DNA of 64,000 bases, taken from positions 496,001-560,000 of the forward strand of contig NZ_VLTJ01000029.1 in NCBI RefSeq assembly GCF_007558815.1, given 5' to 3'. The notes under the pieces are model-generated. The model did not search any database, was not told the origin of the DNA, and worked only from the letters and a program-made list of their open reading frames with translations. Positions 16,142-24,684 of the stretch are shown piece after piece. Position 1 is the stretch's first letter, and each line of letters starts with the position of its first letter. The position numbers and the translations under genes were made by a program. This DNA is from Verticiella sediminum. Its GTDB lineage: Bacteria > Pseudomonadota > Gammaproteobacteria > Burkholderiales > Burkholderiaceae_B.

Positions 16142-17272
16142 TCAGCGGCCGGCGGCCTGCGCGGCCAGGCGCCAGCCCTGCAGTACGTCATCGATGGAGA
16201 CCGGCGCACGCGGCAGATCCTGCTGGATGGCCGACGCCGTCCTGGAAAAGCGCGGGCTGGGCGCGGGCTGCACCACCCCGTCGATCTCGACGAGGGCGCC
16301 GCGCGCGCGCAGGTGCGGATGCTCGACGGCTTCCTGCGCCGACAGCACCGGCGCGAAGCAGGCGTCGCTGCCCTCCAGCATCTGCACCCAATCGGCGCGC
16401 GTGCGCGTGCGGAACAGGCGCTCGAACTCGGCCGCCAGCGCCGGCCAGCGGCTGCGGTCTGCCTGGGCATCACGCAGCTCGCTAGCCACGCCCAGGCGCT
16501 CGCACAGCAAGGCGAAGAACTGGGGCTCTATCGGCCCGATCGAGACGTAGCGCTCGTCCGCGGTGCGGTACGCCCGGTAGTACGGCGCGCCGCCGTCCAG
16601 GACGTTCGCGCCGCGTTCGAAGACGTGCGTGCCGCCGGCCCATTGTTGATAGACCAGGCTCATCAGCGACAAGGTGCCGTCGCAGATCGCCGCATCCACC
16701 ACCTGGCCCCGGCCCGAAGCCCTGGCTTCGTACAGGGCGGCGAGGATACCCGTGACCAGGTACAGGCTGCCGCCGCCGTAGTCGCCGACCAGGTTCAGCG
16801 GCGGCGCCGGCGGCGCGCCGGCCGGCCCGATGGCGTCGAGCGCGCCGGCGATCGAGATGTAGTTGATGTCGTGCCCGGCGGCCTCGGCCAAAGGGCCGTC
16901 CTGGCCCCAGCCCGTCATCCGGCCATAGACCAGGCGGGGGTTGCGGCCGGCAACCGTCTGCGGCCCCAGCCCCAGGCGCTCCATCACGCCGGGCCGGAAA
17001 CCCTCGACCAGCACGTCGGCCTCGTCCAGCAGACGCAGGACGCGCTCGCGTGCCGCGGGGTCCTTCAAGTCGGCCTCGACGATATGCCGGCCGCGCTTGA
17101 TGATGTCCGTGGCGCCGTTGCGTTCGCCCGGGCGCTGGACGCGCACCACGTCCGCCCCCATGTCCGACAACAGCATGCAGGCGAACGGGCCCGGCCCGAT
17201 GCCGGCGAATTCGACGACGCGCAGCCCCGCCAGGGGGCCTCGCGGCGCGCGTGCATTCATTTTGGTGCCCAT
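16142..17272 (-). CDS. Alpha-methylacyl-CoA racemase (CaiB/BaiF superfamily)
   Basis: A 376-residue enzyme that would invert the alpha-methyl stereocentre of 2-methylacyl-CoAs. The racemase branch is recognised from AAGHDINYISIAGALDAIG, NLVGDYGGGS and the later RGANVLDGGAPYY, YRTADERYVSIGPIEPQF. H134 and D164 correspond to the His/Asp pair of characterised racemases. CaiB-type CoA transferases instead use Asp as nucleophile, so transferase activity is less likely. GGAGA is 5 bp from the ATG. It lies 55 bp after a Bug gene and shares a promoter region with a divergent acyl-CoA dehydrogenase. Racemases of this kind are needed for isoprenoid and sterol side chains. Confidence 0.88.
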   Translation of the reverse strand: MGTKMNARAPRGPLAGLRVVEFAGIGPGPFACMLLSDMGADVVRVQRPGERNGATDIIKRGRHIVEADLKDPAARERVLRLLDEADVLVEGFRPGVMERLGLGPQTVAGRNPRLVYGRMTGWGQDGPLAEAAGHDINYISIAGALDAIGPAGAPPAPPLNLVGDYGGGSLYLVTGILAALYEARASGRGQVVDAAICDGTLSLMSLVYQQWAGGTHVFERGANVLDGGAPYYRAYRTADERYVSIGPIEPQFFALLCERLGVASELRDAQADRSRWPALAAEFERLFRTRTRADWVQMLEGSDACFAPVLSAQEAVEHPHLRARGALVEIDGVVQPAPSPRFSRTASAIQQDLPRAPVSIDDVLQGWRLAAQAAGR

Positions 17273-17327
17273 GGTTTCTCCGTTGCAGCCGGCGCGTTCG
17301 TGACGCCGGCCGGGTGAGTCTTGCAGA

Positions 17328-18290
17328 CTACTTCTCCACCAGGCCGAGATCGCGGATCAAGGGCTCGAGCTTGTCCGCTTCGGCCGCCACCGTCTGGCCG
17401 AATACCTCGGGTGTGGAGCCTTCGACGATCATGCCGAGGTTGGCCATGGCCTCGACAGTCGCTGGCCTGCGGATGGCCCGCACCAGTACCTCGTTCAGTT
17501 TGGCCACCGTCTCGGGCGGCGTGCCCTTGGGCACCTGGATGCCGAACCAGGCTTCGCCCAGGAAGCCGGGCACGGTGGCGGCGACGATCGGCACCTGCTT
17601 CATCAGCGGGCTGGGCTCGGCCGACGCGGCGGCCAACAGCTTGACGCGCTTTTCGTTGATCAGGCCCTGCATGGCCTGCGAGAACGTGGAAACCAGCAGT
17701 TGGACTTCGCCGCTGACCAGAGCCATGGTGGTCGGCGCAACGCCCTTGTACGGAATGTGCAGCATGTCGACGCCGGTCTCCCGCGCGAACATTTCGGTCA
17801 CCAGGTGGCCGTACGAGCCCTGCCCGGCCGATGCGTACTCGATCGGCTTGGGCTGGGCCTTGGCGTACTCGATGAAGCCCGCCACGTCATCGGCGGGCAC
17901 GGCGGGGTTGACCATGAACATCATGGGCGAGCGCGTCAGCAGCGTGACCGGCACCAGGCTCGTGCGCGGGTCGACACCCGAACTGGGCTGCATCAACGGG
18001 CCTGCCACGCTCGGTCCGTTGTTGCTCAGCAGCATGGTGTAGCCGTCGGGCTTGGCGGTGGCGACGTGGCGCGCACCGATGACGCCGGCCGCGCCCGGCT
18101 TGTTCTCGACGATGACGGTGGTGTCGAAGGCCGCACCGAGTTCCTGCTGGAGCACGCGGGCGATCACGTCGGTGGTGCCGCCCGCCGGATACGGCACCAC
18201 GATCGACATGGTTGCCGGCTGAGCATGCGCCGCGCCGGCGGCAATCGCGAACTGCGCCAGCAGCATGCCGGCAGTCTTGATCGGTTTCAT
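17328..18290 (-). CDS. Bug-family substrate-binding protein
   Basis: A 320-residue receptor with a Sec signal peptide ending AHA/Q near residue 24, followed by ATMSIVVPYPAGGTTDVIAR. Family features include AKPDGYTMLLS, IEYASAGQGSYGHLVTEM and HIPYKGVAP. The ATG at 18290 is chosen for the AGGA 4-7 bp upstream; a longer reading through the operator at 18366 has no support. First gene of an operon with the racemase. Confidence 0.9.
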   Translation of the reverse strand: MKPIKTAGMLLAQFAIAAGAAHAQPATMSIVVPYPAGGTTDVIARVLQQELGAAFDTTVIVENKPGAAGVIGARHVATAKPDGYTMLLSNNGPSVAGPLMQPSSGVDPRTSLVPVTLLTRSPMMFMVNPAVPADDVAGFIEYAKAQPKPIEYASAGQGSYGHLVTEMFARETGVDMLHIPYKGVAPTTMALVSGEVQLLVSTFSQAMQGLINEKRVKLLAAASAEPSPLMKQVPIVAATVPGFLGEAWFGIQVPKGTPPETVAKLNEVLVRAIRRPATVEAMANLGMIVEGSTPEVFGQTVAAEADKLEPLIRDLGLVEK

Positions 18291-18365
18291 CACTTCCTGT
18301 CTCCCCATGACGTGCGGTCCGCGACCGCGGTTCGTTTTTCTCCATCTCTGTTTGGACCAAATAAC

Positions 18366-18384
18366 CAATGGATGGTCCATTGAT
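18366..18384. promoter_or_regulatory. GntR-type operator between divergent operons (copy 1 of an 18-bp repeat)
   Basis: CAATGG-ATGGT-CCATTG (18366-18382) is a palindrome with 6-bp arms. The 18 bases AATGGATGGTCCATTGAT recur exactly at 23340-23357 upstream of the CaiB gene. A second partial palindrome, TTGGACCAA, lies at 18352-18360. The site sits between the Bug gene (start 18290) and the acyl-CoA dehydrogenase (start 18473). Confidence 0.6.
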
Positions 18385-18472
18385 GATACCATTTCCGTTC
18401 CTTCGCGGAACGCATCGAACTCAGGAAGACCGCATCGACCACGGCCTGCCTGCCATACCTAGGGGACACCAC

Positions 18473-19627
18473 ATGACACTGGTCAATACCACCGGACTCA
18501 CCGAAGAACAGCGCATGATGCGCGAGGGCGTGCTCGACCTGCTCGAGCGCCACCTGCCCTGGGACAAGGTGCGCCAGATGGACGAGGCCCGCGAATTCCC
18601 GCACGAGGCCTACCAGGCGCTGGCCGATGCCGGCTACATCGGCATCTTCTATCCCGAGGAGCTGGGCGGGGCGGGCGGCAGCTACACCGACATCGCCGTC
18701 CTGCTCGAAACAATGGGCTACTACTACACCGGCATCGCGCAGGCGATCACGACCAGCGCGATCTACGCGGGCATGCACGTCGCCAAGTTCGGCTCACCCG
18801 AGATCAAGCGCAGCATCGTGCCGAAGATCGTCGATGGCAGCGTCAAGCTCGCGCTCGCGATGTCCGAGCCCGGTACCGGATCGGACGTCGCCGGCCTGAA
18901 GACCAACGCGCGCCGCGAAGGCGACGAGTTCGTCCTGAACGGCAACAAGGTCTGGATCACCTGCGCCCACGTGGCCGACTACCTGGTCGTCATCACCCGC
19001 ACCGACAACGAGGGCTCGCGCCACCAGGGCATCAGCACGCTGCTGGTGGACGCCAGGGCGCCCGGCGTCACCATCCGCCCGCTGCAGATGCTGGGGCGGC
19101 GCACCACGCACGCCAACGAGGTGTTCTTCGAGGACGTGCGCGTGCCGGTCGCCAACCTGATCGGCGAAGAAGGCCAGGCGTGGAAGAACATCATGAAGTG
19201 CCTGGCGCTGGAACGCCTGGGCCTGGCGGCGATCTCGGCCGGCCACTGCTTCAAGATCACCGAATACGCCCGCGACTACGCCAAGCAGCGCATCCAGTTC
19301 GGCAAGCCCATCTCGGACTTCCAGGTGATCCAGCACAAGCTGGTCGACATGCAGATCATGGCCGAGACCGCGCGGCAGTCGATATACCGCGTCGCGCAGT
19401 TGCTCGACGCCGGCCATCCCGCCATCCAGGAGACCTCGATCGCCAAGATCGTCTGCACCGACAACAACTTCAAATGCGCGGACATGGGCCTGCAGGTGCT
19501 GGGTGGTGCGGGCTACTCGATGGAGTACGACATGCAGATGTTCTTCCGCGACTCGCGCGTCGGCCCGATCGGCGGCGGCAGCAACGAGATCCAGCGCAAC
19601 GTGCTGGCCAAGATGATGGACCTCTGA
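18473..19627 (+). CDS. Acyl-CoA dehydrogenase
   Basis: A 384-residue FAD enzyme. Motifs: GIFYPEELGGAGGSYTD, MSEPGTGSDVAGLKT (FAD/substrate loop), NKVWITCAHVADY, KQRIQFGKPISDFQ, and LGGAGYSMEYDMQ. The C-terminal GPIGGGSNEIQ has Gly where MCAD has its catalytic Glu; the LALERLGLA helix offers a Glu at the isovaleryl-CoA-type position. Single-gene unit divergent from the Bug/racemase operon, so it probably oxidises the 2-methylacyl-CoA isomer the racemase supplies. AGGGGA is 7 bp before the ATG at 18473; an in-frame ATG at 18368 falls within the operator and is rejected. Confidence 0.92.
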   Translation: MTLVNTTGLTEEQRMMREGVLDLLERHLPWDKVRQMDEAREFPHEAYQALADAGYIGIFYPEELGGAGGSYTDIAVLLETMGYYYTGIAQAITTSAIYAGMHVAKFGSPEIKRSIVPKIVDGSVKLALAMSEPGTGSDVAGLKTNARREGDEFVLNGNKVWITCAHVADYLVVITRTDNEGSRHQGISTLLVDARAPGVTIRPLQMLGRRTTHANEVFFEDVRVPVANLIGEEGQAWKNIMKCLALERLGLAAISAGHCFKITEYARDYAKQRIQFGKPISDFQVIQHKLVDMQIMAETARQSIYRVAQLLDAGHPAIQETSIAKIVCTDNNFKCADMGLQVLGGAGYSMEYDMQMFFRDSRVGPIGGGSNEIQRNVLAKMMDL

Positions 19628-19650
19628 GCACGCCATCGCCAAGAAAGGCA

Positions 19651-19672
19651 GGGCGGCCGGTTTGGGCCGCCC
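19651..19672. terminator. Terminator hairpin between converging genes
   Basis: GGGCGGCC (19651-19658), loop GGTTTG, GGCCGCCC (19665-19672). It lies between the acyl-CoA dehydrogenase stop and the MmgE/PrpD stop. No clear T-run. Confidence 0.55.
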
Positions 19673-19676
19673 TTGC

Positions 19677-21053
19677 TCAAGCCGACGGCACCAGCAAACG
19701 CGCAAGCTCCCGTACGTTCGCCAGGTCTTCCAGTCGCGTGAGCACCTGCACGACCTGCTCCGCACGCGCGCGTCCGAGCACGGGCTCGGCGAGGGACACG
19801 AACTTGGCGACGACCTCGTCGTCGCTGAGTGGGCACTGGGCCGAGCCACGCGGGCCGGCCGGTGCCTGGATGTACTGCCGGCCGTCGGCCGCCGTGAAGA
19901 CGGCCTTGCATTGGTGGTAGTGGTTCAGCGTCGGATCGGCCACCACGGTAACGCGGCCCATGGCCTGGACGATGGCCGGGTCGGCCAGATGCTCGCCCAT
20001 GCGGATGCTGTGCTCCGGCCGGATGGTGTCGCCGCCCTGCATCACGATGGCCAGGCAATACTGCAGGTGAAAGCGCGCGTCGTTGGGAGAGTTCGGCGGC
20101 GCCGCCTTGCTCACCACGTCGGCCACATAGGGCGCCACGTGCACCTGCAGGGTACCGCCGGCAAAGCCCCGCGCAAGCTGAGGGCGCAACTGCGCCACTG
20201 CATCCACGGGCGCGTGGATGTAGCCGCAGCAAGCATGCAGCTTGCGGCGCGGCGCAGCCAGCGCCCATGCGCGCGCCGGCGCATCGTCGAGGCTGCCGCC
20301 GACGGAAACCGTATTGAAGTAGCCGAGCTTGCTGTCGAGCAGGTGCTGCGGGCCGGTCATGCCGTTGCGCGCATCGAACGCAGCCTTCACCGCGACCGCG
20401 GCGGGCTGGGCGCCGAACAGCAGGGGCTTCATCGTGCCGCCGTCGCCGAAGATCACTTCGGCCGGACACCAGCCGGCCATGGCGCCGGCGATGGCCATGG
20501 CGTGCCGGGTCTGACCCTCGTCCAGGTCCAGGAGCCGCGCCGCCGCCGCCGCGGCGCCCACGGATGACGGGATCCCCACGGGCACCATGCCGACCTCGGT
20601 AAAGCGCTTGAGGCTGGGATACACCGCCGCATACACCCGGGTCGTGATCTCCACGCCGCGTATCGCCGCCTCCAGCAGCGCGGCGCCCGAAGCGCCCTGC
20701 ACTTCGGCGAGGGCCAGCGCTGCCGTCACGTTGCCGATGCTGGCATGGCCGCCGATCAGGTCGTTCAGCTCCAGGATGTCGCCCAGGTAGCCGTTGGCGC
20801 GCAGGGCGGCATACAGGCCCAGGCTCCAATCGGTGCCCGGGACCACGGCGGCGGGCCCGCCCTGGTGTTCGCTTTCGCAGCCATACAGCATCCGGGCCTC
20901 TGGCGTGGCCGTCCCGGCGATCATGCATCCGATCGTGTCCAGGATGCACAGCGCGCCCTGGCGCCTGACGTCGGCCGGCAGCTCGTCCAGGGTGATCCGC
21001 CGAGCCTGCGCCGCGAGCAGGGCCAGCGCGGACGATTTTCCTTCAACGTTCAT
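19677..21053 (-). CDS. MmgE/PrpD family protein, divergent member
   Basis: A 458-residue protein of the 2-methylcitrate dehydratase / cis-aconitate decarboxylase fold. The first active-site block reads LELNDLIGGHASIGNVTAAL, the Lys block GTMKPLLFGAQPAA, and the C-terminal block KLHACCGYIHAPVDAV with an HxPxD-type His. The second His block (FH.TGTVG in the family) reads VGMVPVGIPSSVG, so that His is missing. A lyase or hydratase on a small polycarboxylate is the family expectation, but the substrate is probably not methylcitrate. GGAGA lies 8 bp before the ATG at 21053. Third gene of a CaiB-Bug-MmgE operon. Confidence 0.85.
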   Translation of the reverse strand: MNVEGKSSALALLAAQARRITLDELPADVRRQGALCILDTIGCMIAGTATPEARMLYGCESEHQGGPAAVVPGTDWSLGLYAALRANGYLGDILELNDLIGGHASIGNVTAALALAEVQGASGAALLEAAIRGVEITTRVYAAVYPSLKRFTEVGMVPVGIPSSVGAAAAAARLLDLDEGQTRHAMAIAGAMAGWCPAEVIFGDGGTMKPLLFGAQPAAVAVKAAFDARNGMTGPQHLLDSKLGYFNTVSVGGSLDDAPARAWALAAPRRKLHACCGYIHAPVDAVAQLRPQLARGFAGGTLQVHVAPYVADVVSKAAPPNSPNDARFHLQYCLAIVMQGGDTIRPEHSIRMGEHLADPAIVQAMGRVTVVADPTLNHYHQCKAVFTAADGRQYIQAPAGPRGSAQCPLSDDEVVAKFVSLAEPVLGRARAEQVVQVLTRLEDLANVRELARLLVPSA

Positions 21054-21076
21054 GTTCGCGTCTCCGGTATACAAGG

Positions 21077-22036
21077 TCACTGCCTTTCGATGCCGGCTTT
21101 TTCCGCGACGCTCTGGTACTTCTGCAGGTCGCTGCGCATGGCGTCGCCATACTGCTGCGCGCTCAGCACCGTGGGCTCCAGCCCCAGGCCCGCATAGAGC
21201 TTGCGGATCTCCGGCGCTTCGACGGCCTTGGCGATCTCCTGCTCCAGGCGCTGCACGACGTGCTCCGGCGTACCGGCGGGGGCGAGGATGCCCAGCCAGC
21301 CGTTGAACTCGAAATCCTCGAAGCCCTGCTCGATCATGGTCGGCACCTCGGGCAGCGCCGGCGTGCGCTTGCCGCCGAAGACCGCGAGCGCGCGCATGCG
21401 GTCGCCCTTGAGCATCGGCATGATGGAGCCCAAGGCGTCGGGATTGACGCTCAGGCGGCCGCCCAGCAGCTCGGTGGCCGCCTGAGCGGGGCCGCGGAAC
21501 GGAATGCCCTGGATGGCAATGCCGGCCTGATCGTTGAGCGCCTCCATCGCGATCCGGTACAGGCCGGCGGAATCGCCATAGGTGAGCGTATCGGGCTTGC
21601 GACGGGCCTCGGCCACCACGTCCGCGACCGTCCGGAACGGCGAATCCTTCGTCACGACGAGCAGCAGCGGGGTGTTGGCCATGGTGGCCACCGGCGTGAA
21701 GTCCTTGAACAGATCGAAGTGGACATTCTTCGAGATGATGGACGGCACGATGGTCGAGGAGACGGTGCCCACCACCAGCGTGTAGCCATCCGGCTCGGCC
21801 CGCGCTGCCGCCTGCATGCCGATGCCGCCGGTCGCGCCGGCCCGGTTGTCGATCACGACCGGCTGCCCCAGCGGCCCGGAGATCTTCTGCGCGATCGCCC
21901 GGGCGGTGACGTCGGAACTCGCCCCCGCCGTGAAGGGAACGATGAGCGTGATCGGACGCGTGGGATAAGCCTCCTGTGCCGCGACGGTACCGGTGGCCAG
22001 GATGGCGCACGCGGCGCCGAGCAGGTTGCGTATCAT
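21077..22036 (-). CDS. Bug-family substrate-binding protein
   Basis: A 319-residue receptor with a short Sec signal peptide (about 20 residues, ending VAA/Q), then EAYPTRPITLIVPFTAGASSD. Also present: AEPDGYTLVVG, DTLTYGDSAGLYR, GIPFRGPAQA (a variant of HVPYKG) and GTPEHVVQRLEQEI. It lies 26 bp after the CaiB gene and 23 bp before the MmgE gene, so the three form one operon. The altered HVPYKG region may reflect a different ligand. Confidence 0.9.
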   Translation of the reverse strand: MIRNLLGAACAILATGTVAAQEAYPTRPITLIVPFTAGASSDVTARAIAQKISGPLGQPVVIDNRAGATGGIGMQAAARAEPDGYTLVVGTVSSTIVPSIISKNVHFDLFKDFTPVATMANTPLLLVVTKDSPFRTVADVVAEARRKPDTLTYGDSAGLYRIAMEALNDQAGIAIQGIPFRGPAQAATELLGGRLSVNPDALGSIMPMLKGDRMRALAVFGGKRTPALPEVPTMIEQGFEDFEFNGWLGILAPAGTPEHVVQRLEQEIAKAVEAPEIRKLYAGLGLEPTVLSAQQYGDAMRSDLQKYQSVAEKAGIERQ

Positions 22037-22062
22037 GGGTCGTCTCCTGTAGGTATGAGAAT

Positions 22063-23319
22063 TCAGGCCACCGCGCCGCTGCCGTGCAAGGCGGCGATGC
22101 GCTCCGCGTCGAGGCCGAGCACCCCGGCGAGAACCTCGTCCGTGTGCTCGCCCAGCGTGGGCGCCGCGGTGGCGTCGACTACCGGGGTGCCGGAATAGCG
22201 CGCCGAGGAAGCGAGGTTGGGCACCCAGCCACCTCGCGGATGGGGGATGCGCGTCATCAGCTCACGGGCACGCGCCTCCGGTGAACGCAGCGCCGCGCCA
22301 ACGGTGCGCACTTCGCCGCAGGGGATGGCTGCGGCGCGCATGCGCGGCTGCCAGTACGACCAGGGGTGCGCCGCGAAGCGTTCGTTCAAGCGAGCGAACA
22401 GCTCGTCGCGCCGGCCCATGCGGCCGTTGCGCGTAGCCAGCACCGGATCCGAGGACATGGACTCGCTTTCCAGGACTTGGGCGGCGAGGCGGTGGAAGAT
22501 GCGGTCATTGCCGATATTGATGTAGAACGGCTTGTCCTGCGACATGAACACACCCGACGGGCAGGTGTCGGGGCTGACGTTGCCATGGCGCTGCGTTTCC
22601 CGCCCCGACAGCAAATGCTGGTACGTGGCATACCCGTTCATCAGCACGGCATGGTCGAACAGCGCAACCTCGACCAACTGCCCTTCGCCGGAACGCTCGC
22701 GCGCGAACAAGGCCCCGAGGATTGCGTGGCTCGCCATGGTGGCGGTACTGATGTCCATGATGGGCGACAAGGTGCGCACGCCCTGGCGGTCGGGATACCC
22801 ATTCATCGACAGGAAGCCGCTCTCGGCCTGGGCGATGGGGTCGAAGCCCAGGCGATCGGCGAACTCGCCTTCGCGGCCGTAGGCCGACACCGAGCAATAG
22901 ACCAGGTCCGGCTTGATGCGGCGGCAGGCTTCGTAGTCGAGCCCGAAGCGCGCCATCACCCCGGTCGAGAAGTTCTCGACCACCACATCGGCGCAGGCGA
23001 TCAGGGCACGGGCAAGCTCCAGGCCCTGCTCCGTCTTCAGGTCGATGGCGATGCTGCGCTTGTTGCGATTCGTCCAGAGGTAGGGTGCGCCGCTGTCAGG
23101 CCATTCCGGTGGCACCGGCGGATAGTAGCGAAACTCGTCGCCCCGGCCTGGCGCCTCCACCTTGATGACGTCGGCACCGAGATCCGCCAGCAACGTAGTC
23201 GCGTAGGCACCGGCGATGAAATGCGCAAAATCGATGACGCGGATGCCTTCGAGCGCCTTGGGCGCTCCCGGTGGACGCGGACGCAGTGGAGGAAACTCGT
23301 CCAGGCTGCCTGCTTGCAT
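22063..23319 (-). CDS. CaiB/BaiF-family CoA transferase (III)
   Basis: A 418-residue class III CoA transferase that would move CoA between carboxylates. The N-terminal FAHFIAGAYATTLLADLGAD and KVEAPGRGDEFR bind CoA, and D189 in LSPIMDISTATM matches the Asp that forms the acyl anhydride in formyl-CoA and carnitine-CoA transferases. The paralogue at 39423-40703 is colinear residue by residue over the first 190 positions, with the same Asp189 and nearly identical FDPIAQAESGF and PDTCPSGVF segments. First gene of an operon with Bug and MmgE/PrpD; a GntR-type operator lies 21 bp before its start codon. Confidence 0.92.
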   Translation of the reverse strand: MQAGSLDEFPPLRPRPPGAPKALEGIRVIDFAHFIAGAYATTLLADLGADVIKVEAPGRGDEFRYYPPVPPEWPDSGAPYLWTNRNKRSIAIDLKTEQGLELARALIACADVVVENFSTGVMARFGLDYEACRRIKPDLVYCSVSAYGREGEFADRLGFDPIAQAESGFLSMNGYPDRQGVRTLSPIMDISTATMASHAILGALFARERSGEGQLVEVALFDHAVLMNGYATYQHLLSGRETQRHGNVSPDTCPSGVFMSQDKPFYINIGNDRIFHRLAAQVLESESMSSDPVLATRNGRMGRRDELFARLNERFAAHPWSYWQPRMRAAAIPCGEVRTVGAALRSPEARARELMTRIPHPRGGWVPNLASSARYSGTPVVDATAAPTLGEHTDEVLAGVLGLDAERIAALHGSGAVA

Positions 23320-23339
23320 ACCTCTCCTCTCATAGGCCT

Positions 23340-23357
23340 AATGGATGGTCCATTGAT
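23340..23357. promoter_or_regulatory. GntR-type operator (copy 2 of the 18-bp repeat) upstream of the CaiB gene
   Basis: AATGG-ATGGT-CCATT with flanking GAT is identical over 18 bases to the site at 18367-18384, 5 kb away. Both lie next to operons holding a Bug receptor and a CaiB-superfamily enzyme. The site begins 21 bp upstream of the ATG at 23319. The remaining gap to 23513 shows no gene. Confidence 0.6.
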
Positions 23358-23513
23358 CATATAGAAGGGAGAAAGGCAGGTCAATGCAACGCGTCCCGGG
23401 CGGCTGGCGGGGCTATGCTCGCCGGGGTTGCCGGACGCGGGGCAGAAGCGCATGGCAGGCTGCTGCCCGCCGCCTCGCGGTCCGCGTGCGCGGTGAATAC
23501 ACAACGAATGGAC

Positions 23514-24428
23514 TCAGAGAACCGGACCGGCGGCCCCGACAGCCGGCGCGCCGGCTGCCCATACCGTCTTCACCGCGCCCACGAGCGCCGCGATCAAAGG
23601 GTCATCCGAGCGGTGACGCGCATGCACGAACATCAACTGCGTGGTGGTGACGGCATTCGGCCATATGGCCATTAGGCCCGCTGCCTGGGCCTCGATCGCG
23701 ATGTCCTCCCGGACCAGAGACACGCCGACGCCGGCCAGGATCAACGCCTGGGTCATGGCGTCGTTGTCCGTCTGCGTGACGCTGTTCACCTGAAGTCCCT
23801 TCTCGCCGAACAACACCTGAAGCATCCTGTGATAGGAATTGCCCTGGGTCGCGGTGACCCAGGGCAGGTCGGCAAGCCGCTGCCAGTCCGCTTCCTGGAG
23901 CAGGCTCTGCCATTTCGCCGGACCGGCGACGCAGAAACTGACCGGACGCAGCGTCAGCGCCGCCAGGCTGTCGTCCACCGACTGCGCAAGCAGGAACGCA
24001 GCGTCGGTTTCCCCGCTGCGGGTGCTCTGTAGCGAGGCCCCTGAACTTTGCACGCGCACGCTCAGGCCTATGGCCGGGTGGGCACAGTGCATATGGCCAA
24101 CCACGTCCGCGGCCCGGCTCAGGATGGGGTCGTTGTTGCATCCAAGCACCAGGGCACCCTGGATCCGGCCGCTGAACTCCCGGGCGGTCGATGTAAACGA
24201 ACGCGCCTCGGCCAGCACCCGCCTGGCTCTGTGCAGCAGGACCTGCCCGGCCTTGGTCAGTTCCAGTCCCCGGCTGCGGCGTTCGAAAAGAACGACATCG
24301 AGGTCCCGCTCGAGCATCCGGATATGGCCGCTTGCCGCAGGCTGGCTGATGTGCAGGCGATCGGCAGCCCGCGTCAGGTGTCCCTCTTCGACCACCGCAA
24401 CGAATGTCCGCAACTGTGTGAGATCCAT
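23514..24428 (-). CDS. LysR-family transcriptional regulator
   Basis: A 304-residue regulator. The N-terminal winged helix is MDLTQLRTFVAVVEEGHLTR, then AADRLHISQPAASGHIRMLE (to about residue 40) and the linker helix LLHRARRVLAEARSF. The C-terminal ~200 residues form the periplasmic-binding-like inducer domain (GALVLGCNNDPILSR, LILAGVGVSLVREDIA). The ATG at 24428 is set by homology; upstream open codons have no ribosome site. It is divergent from the synthetase operon beginning at 24685 and is the likely activator of that operon, responding to its substrate or an intermediate. Confidence 0.9.
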   Translation of the reverse strand: MDLTQLRTFVAVVEEGHLTRAADRLHISQPAASGHIRMLERDLDVVLFERRSRGLELTKAGQVLLHRARRVLAEARSFTSTAREFSGRIQGALVLGCNNDPILSRAADVVGHMHCAHPAIGLSVRVQSSGASLQSTRSGETDAAFLLAQSVDDSLAALTLRPVSFCVAGPAKWQSLLQEADWQRLADLPWVTATQGNSYHRMLQVLFGEKGLQVNSVTQTDNDAMTQALILAGVGVSLVREDIAIEAQAAGLMAIWPNAVTTTQLMFVHARHRSDDPLIAALVGAVKTVWAAGAPAVGAAGPVL

Positions 24429-24620
24429 GCAAGTACCCCGGCCGTGCCGAATGCGGTGCGCCCGCCGGCAACGGAACCCTCGCGACGGCGGCGTCCCGGT
24501 GCCAGATGATCCGGCGCAGTCTGCCAGAAGCCCGGCTGCGGAGCTATTGCCGTCAATACCGATTGCCGGGACCCGCCTGGTTTCATCGCAAATTCCGATC
24601 AGGTACATCCGGATTCGCAA

Positions 24621-24651
24621 TTGGACACTGTCTGAGGCCGACTCCTAGACT
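24621..24651 (+). promoter_or_regulatory. Putative promoter of the synthetase-to-DUF35 operon
   Basis: TTGGAC (24621-24626) and TAGACT (24646-24651) with a long 19-bp spacer. The TCCTAGACT around the -10 also occurs at 46249-46257 before the other LysR-linked operon. Suboptimal spacing is common at activator-dependent promoters. Confidence 0.3.
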
Positions 24652-24684
24652 GCTCGCCATATACAACGTTGAGGAAGACCTCCG

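Noticed and set aside
16142-17272. Calling the 16142-17272 gene a CoA transferase like the two other CaiB/BaiF genes
   Set aside because: GHDINY, VGDYGGG and NVLDGGAPYY place it in the alpha-methylacyl-CoA racemase branch.
18368-18472. ATG at 18368 as start of the acyl-CoA dehydrogenase
   Set aside because: The ATG is part of the palindrome, and AGGGGA precedes the ATG at 18473.
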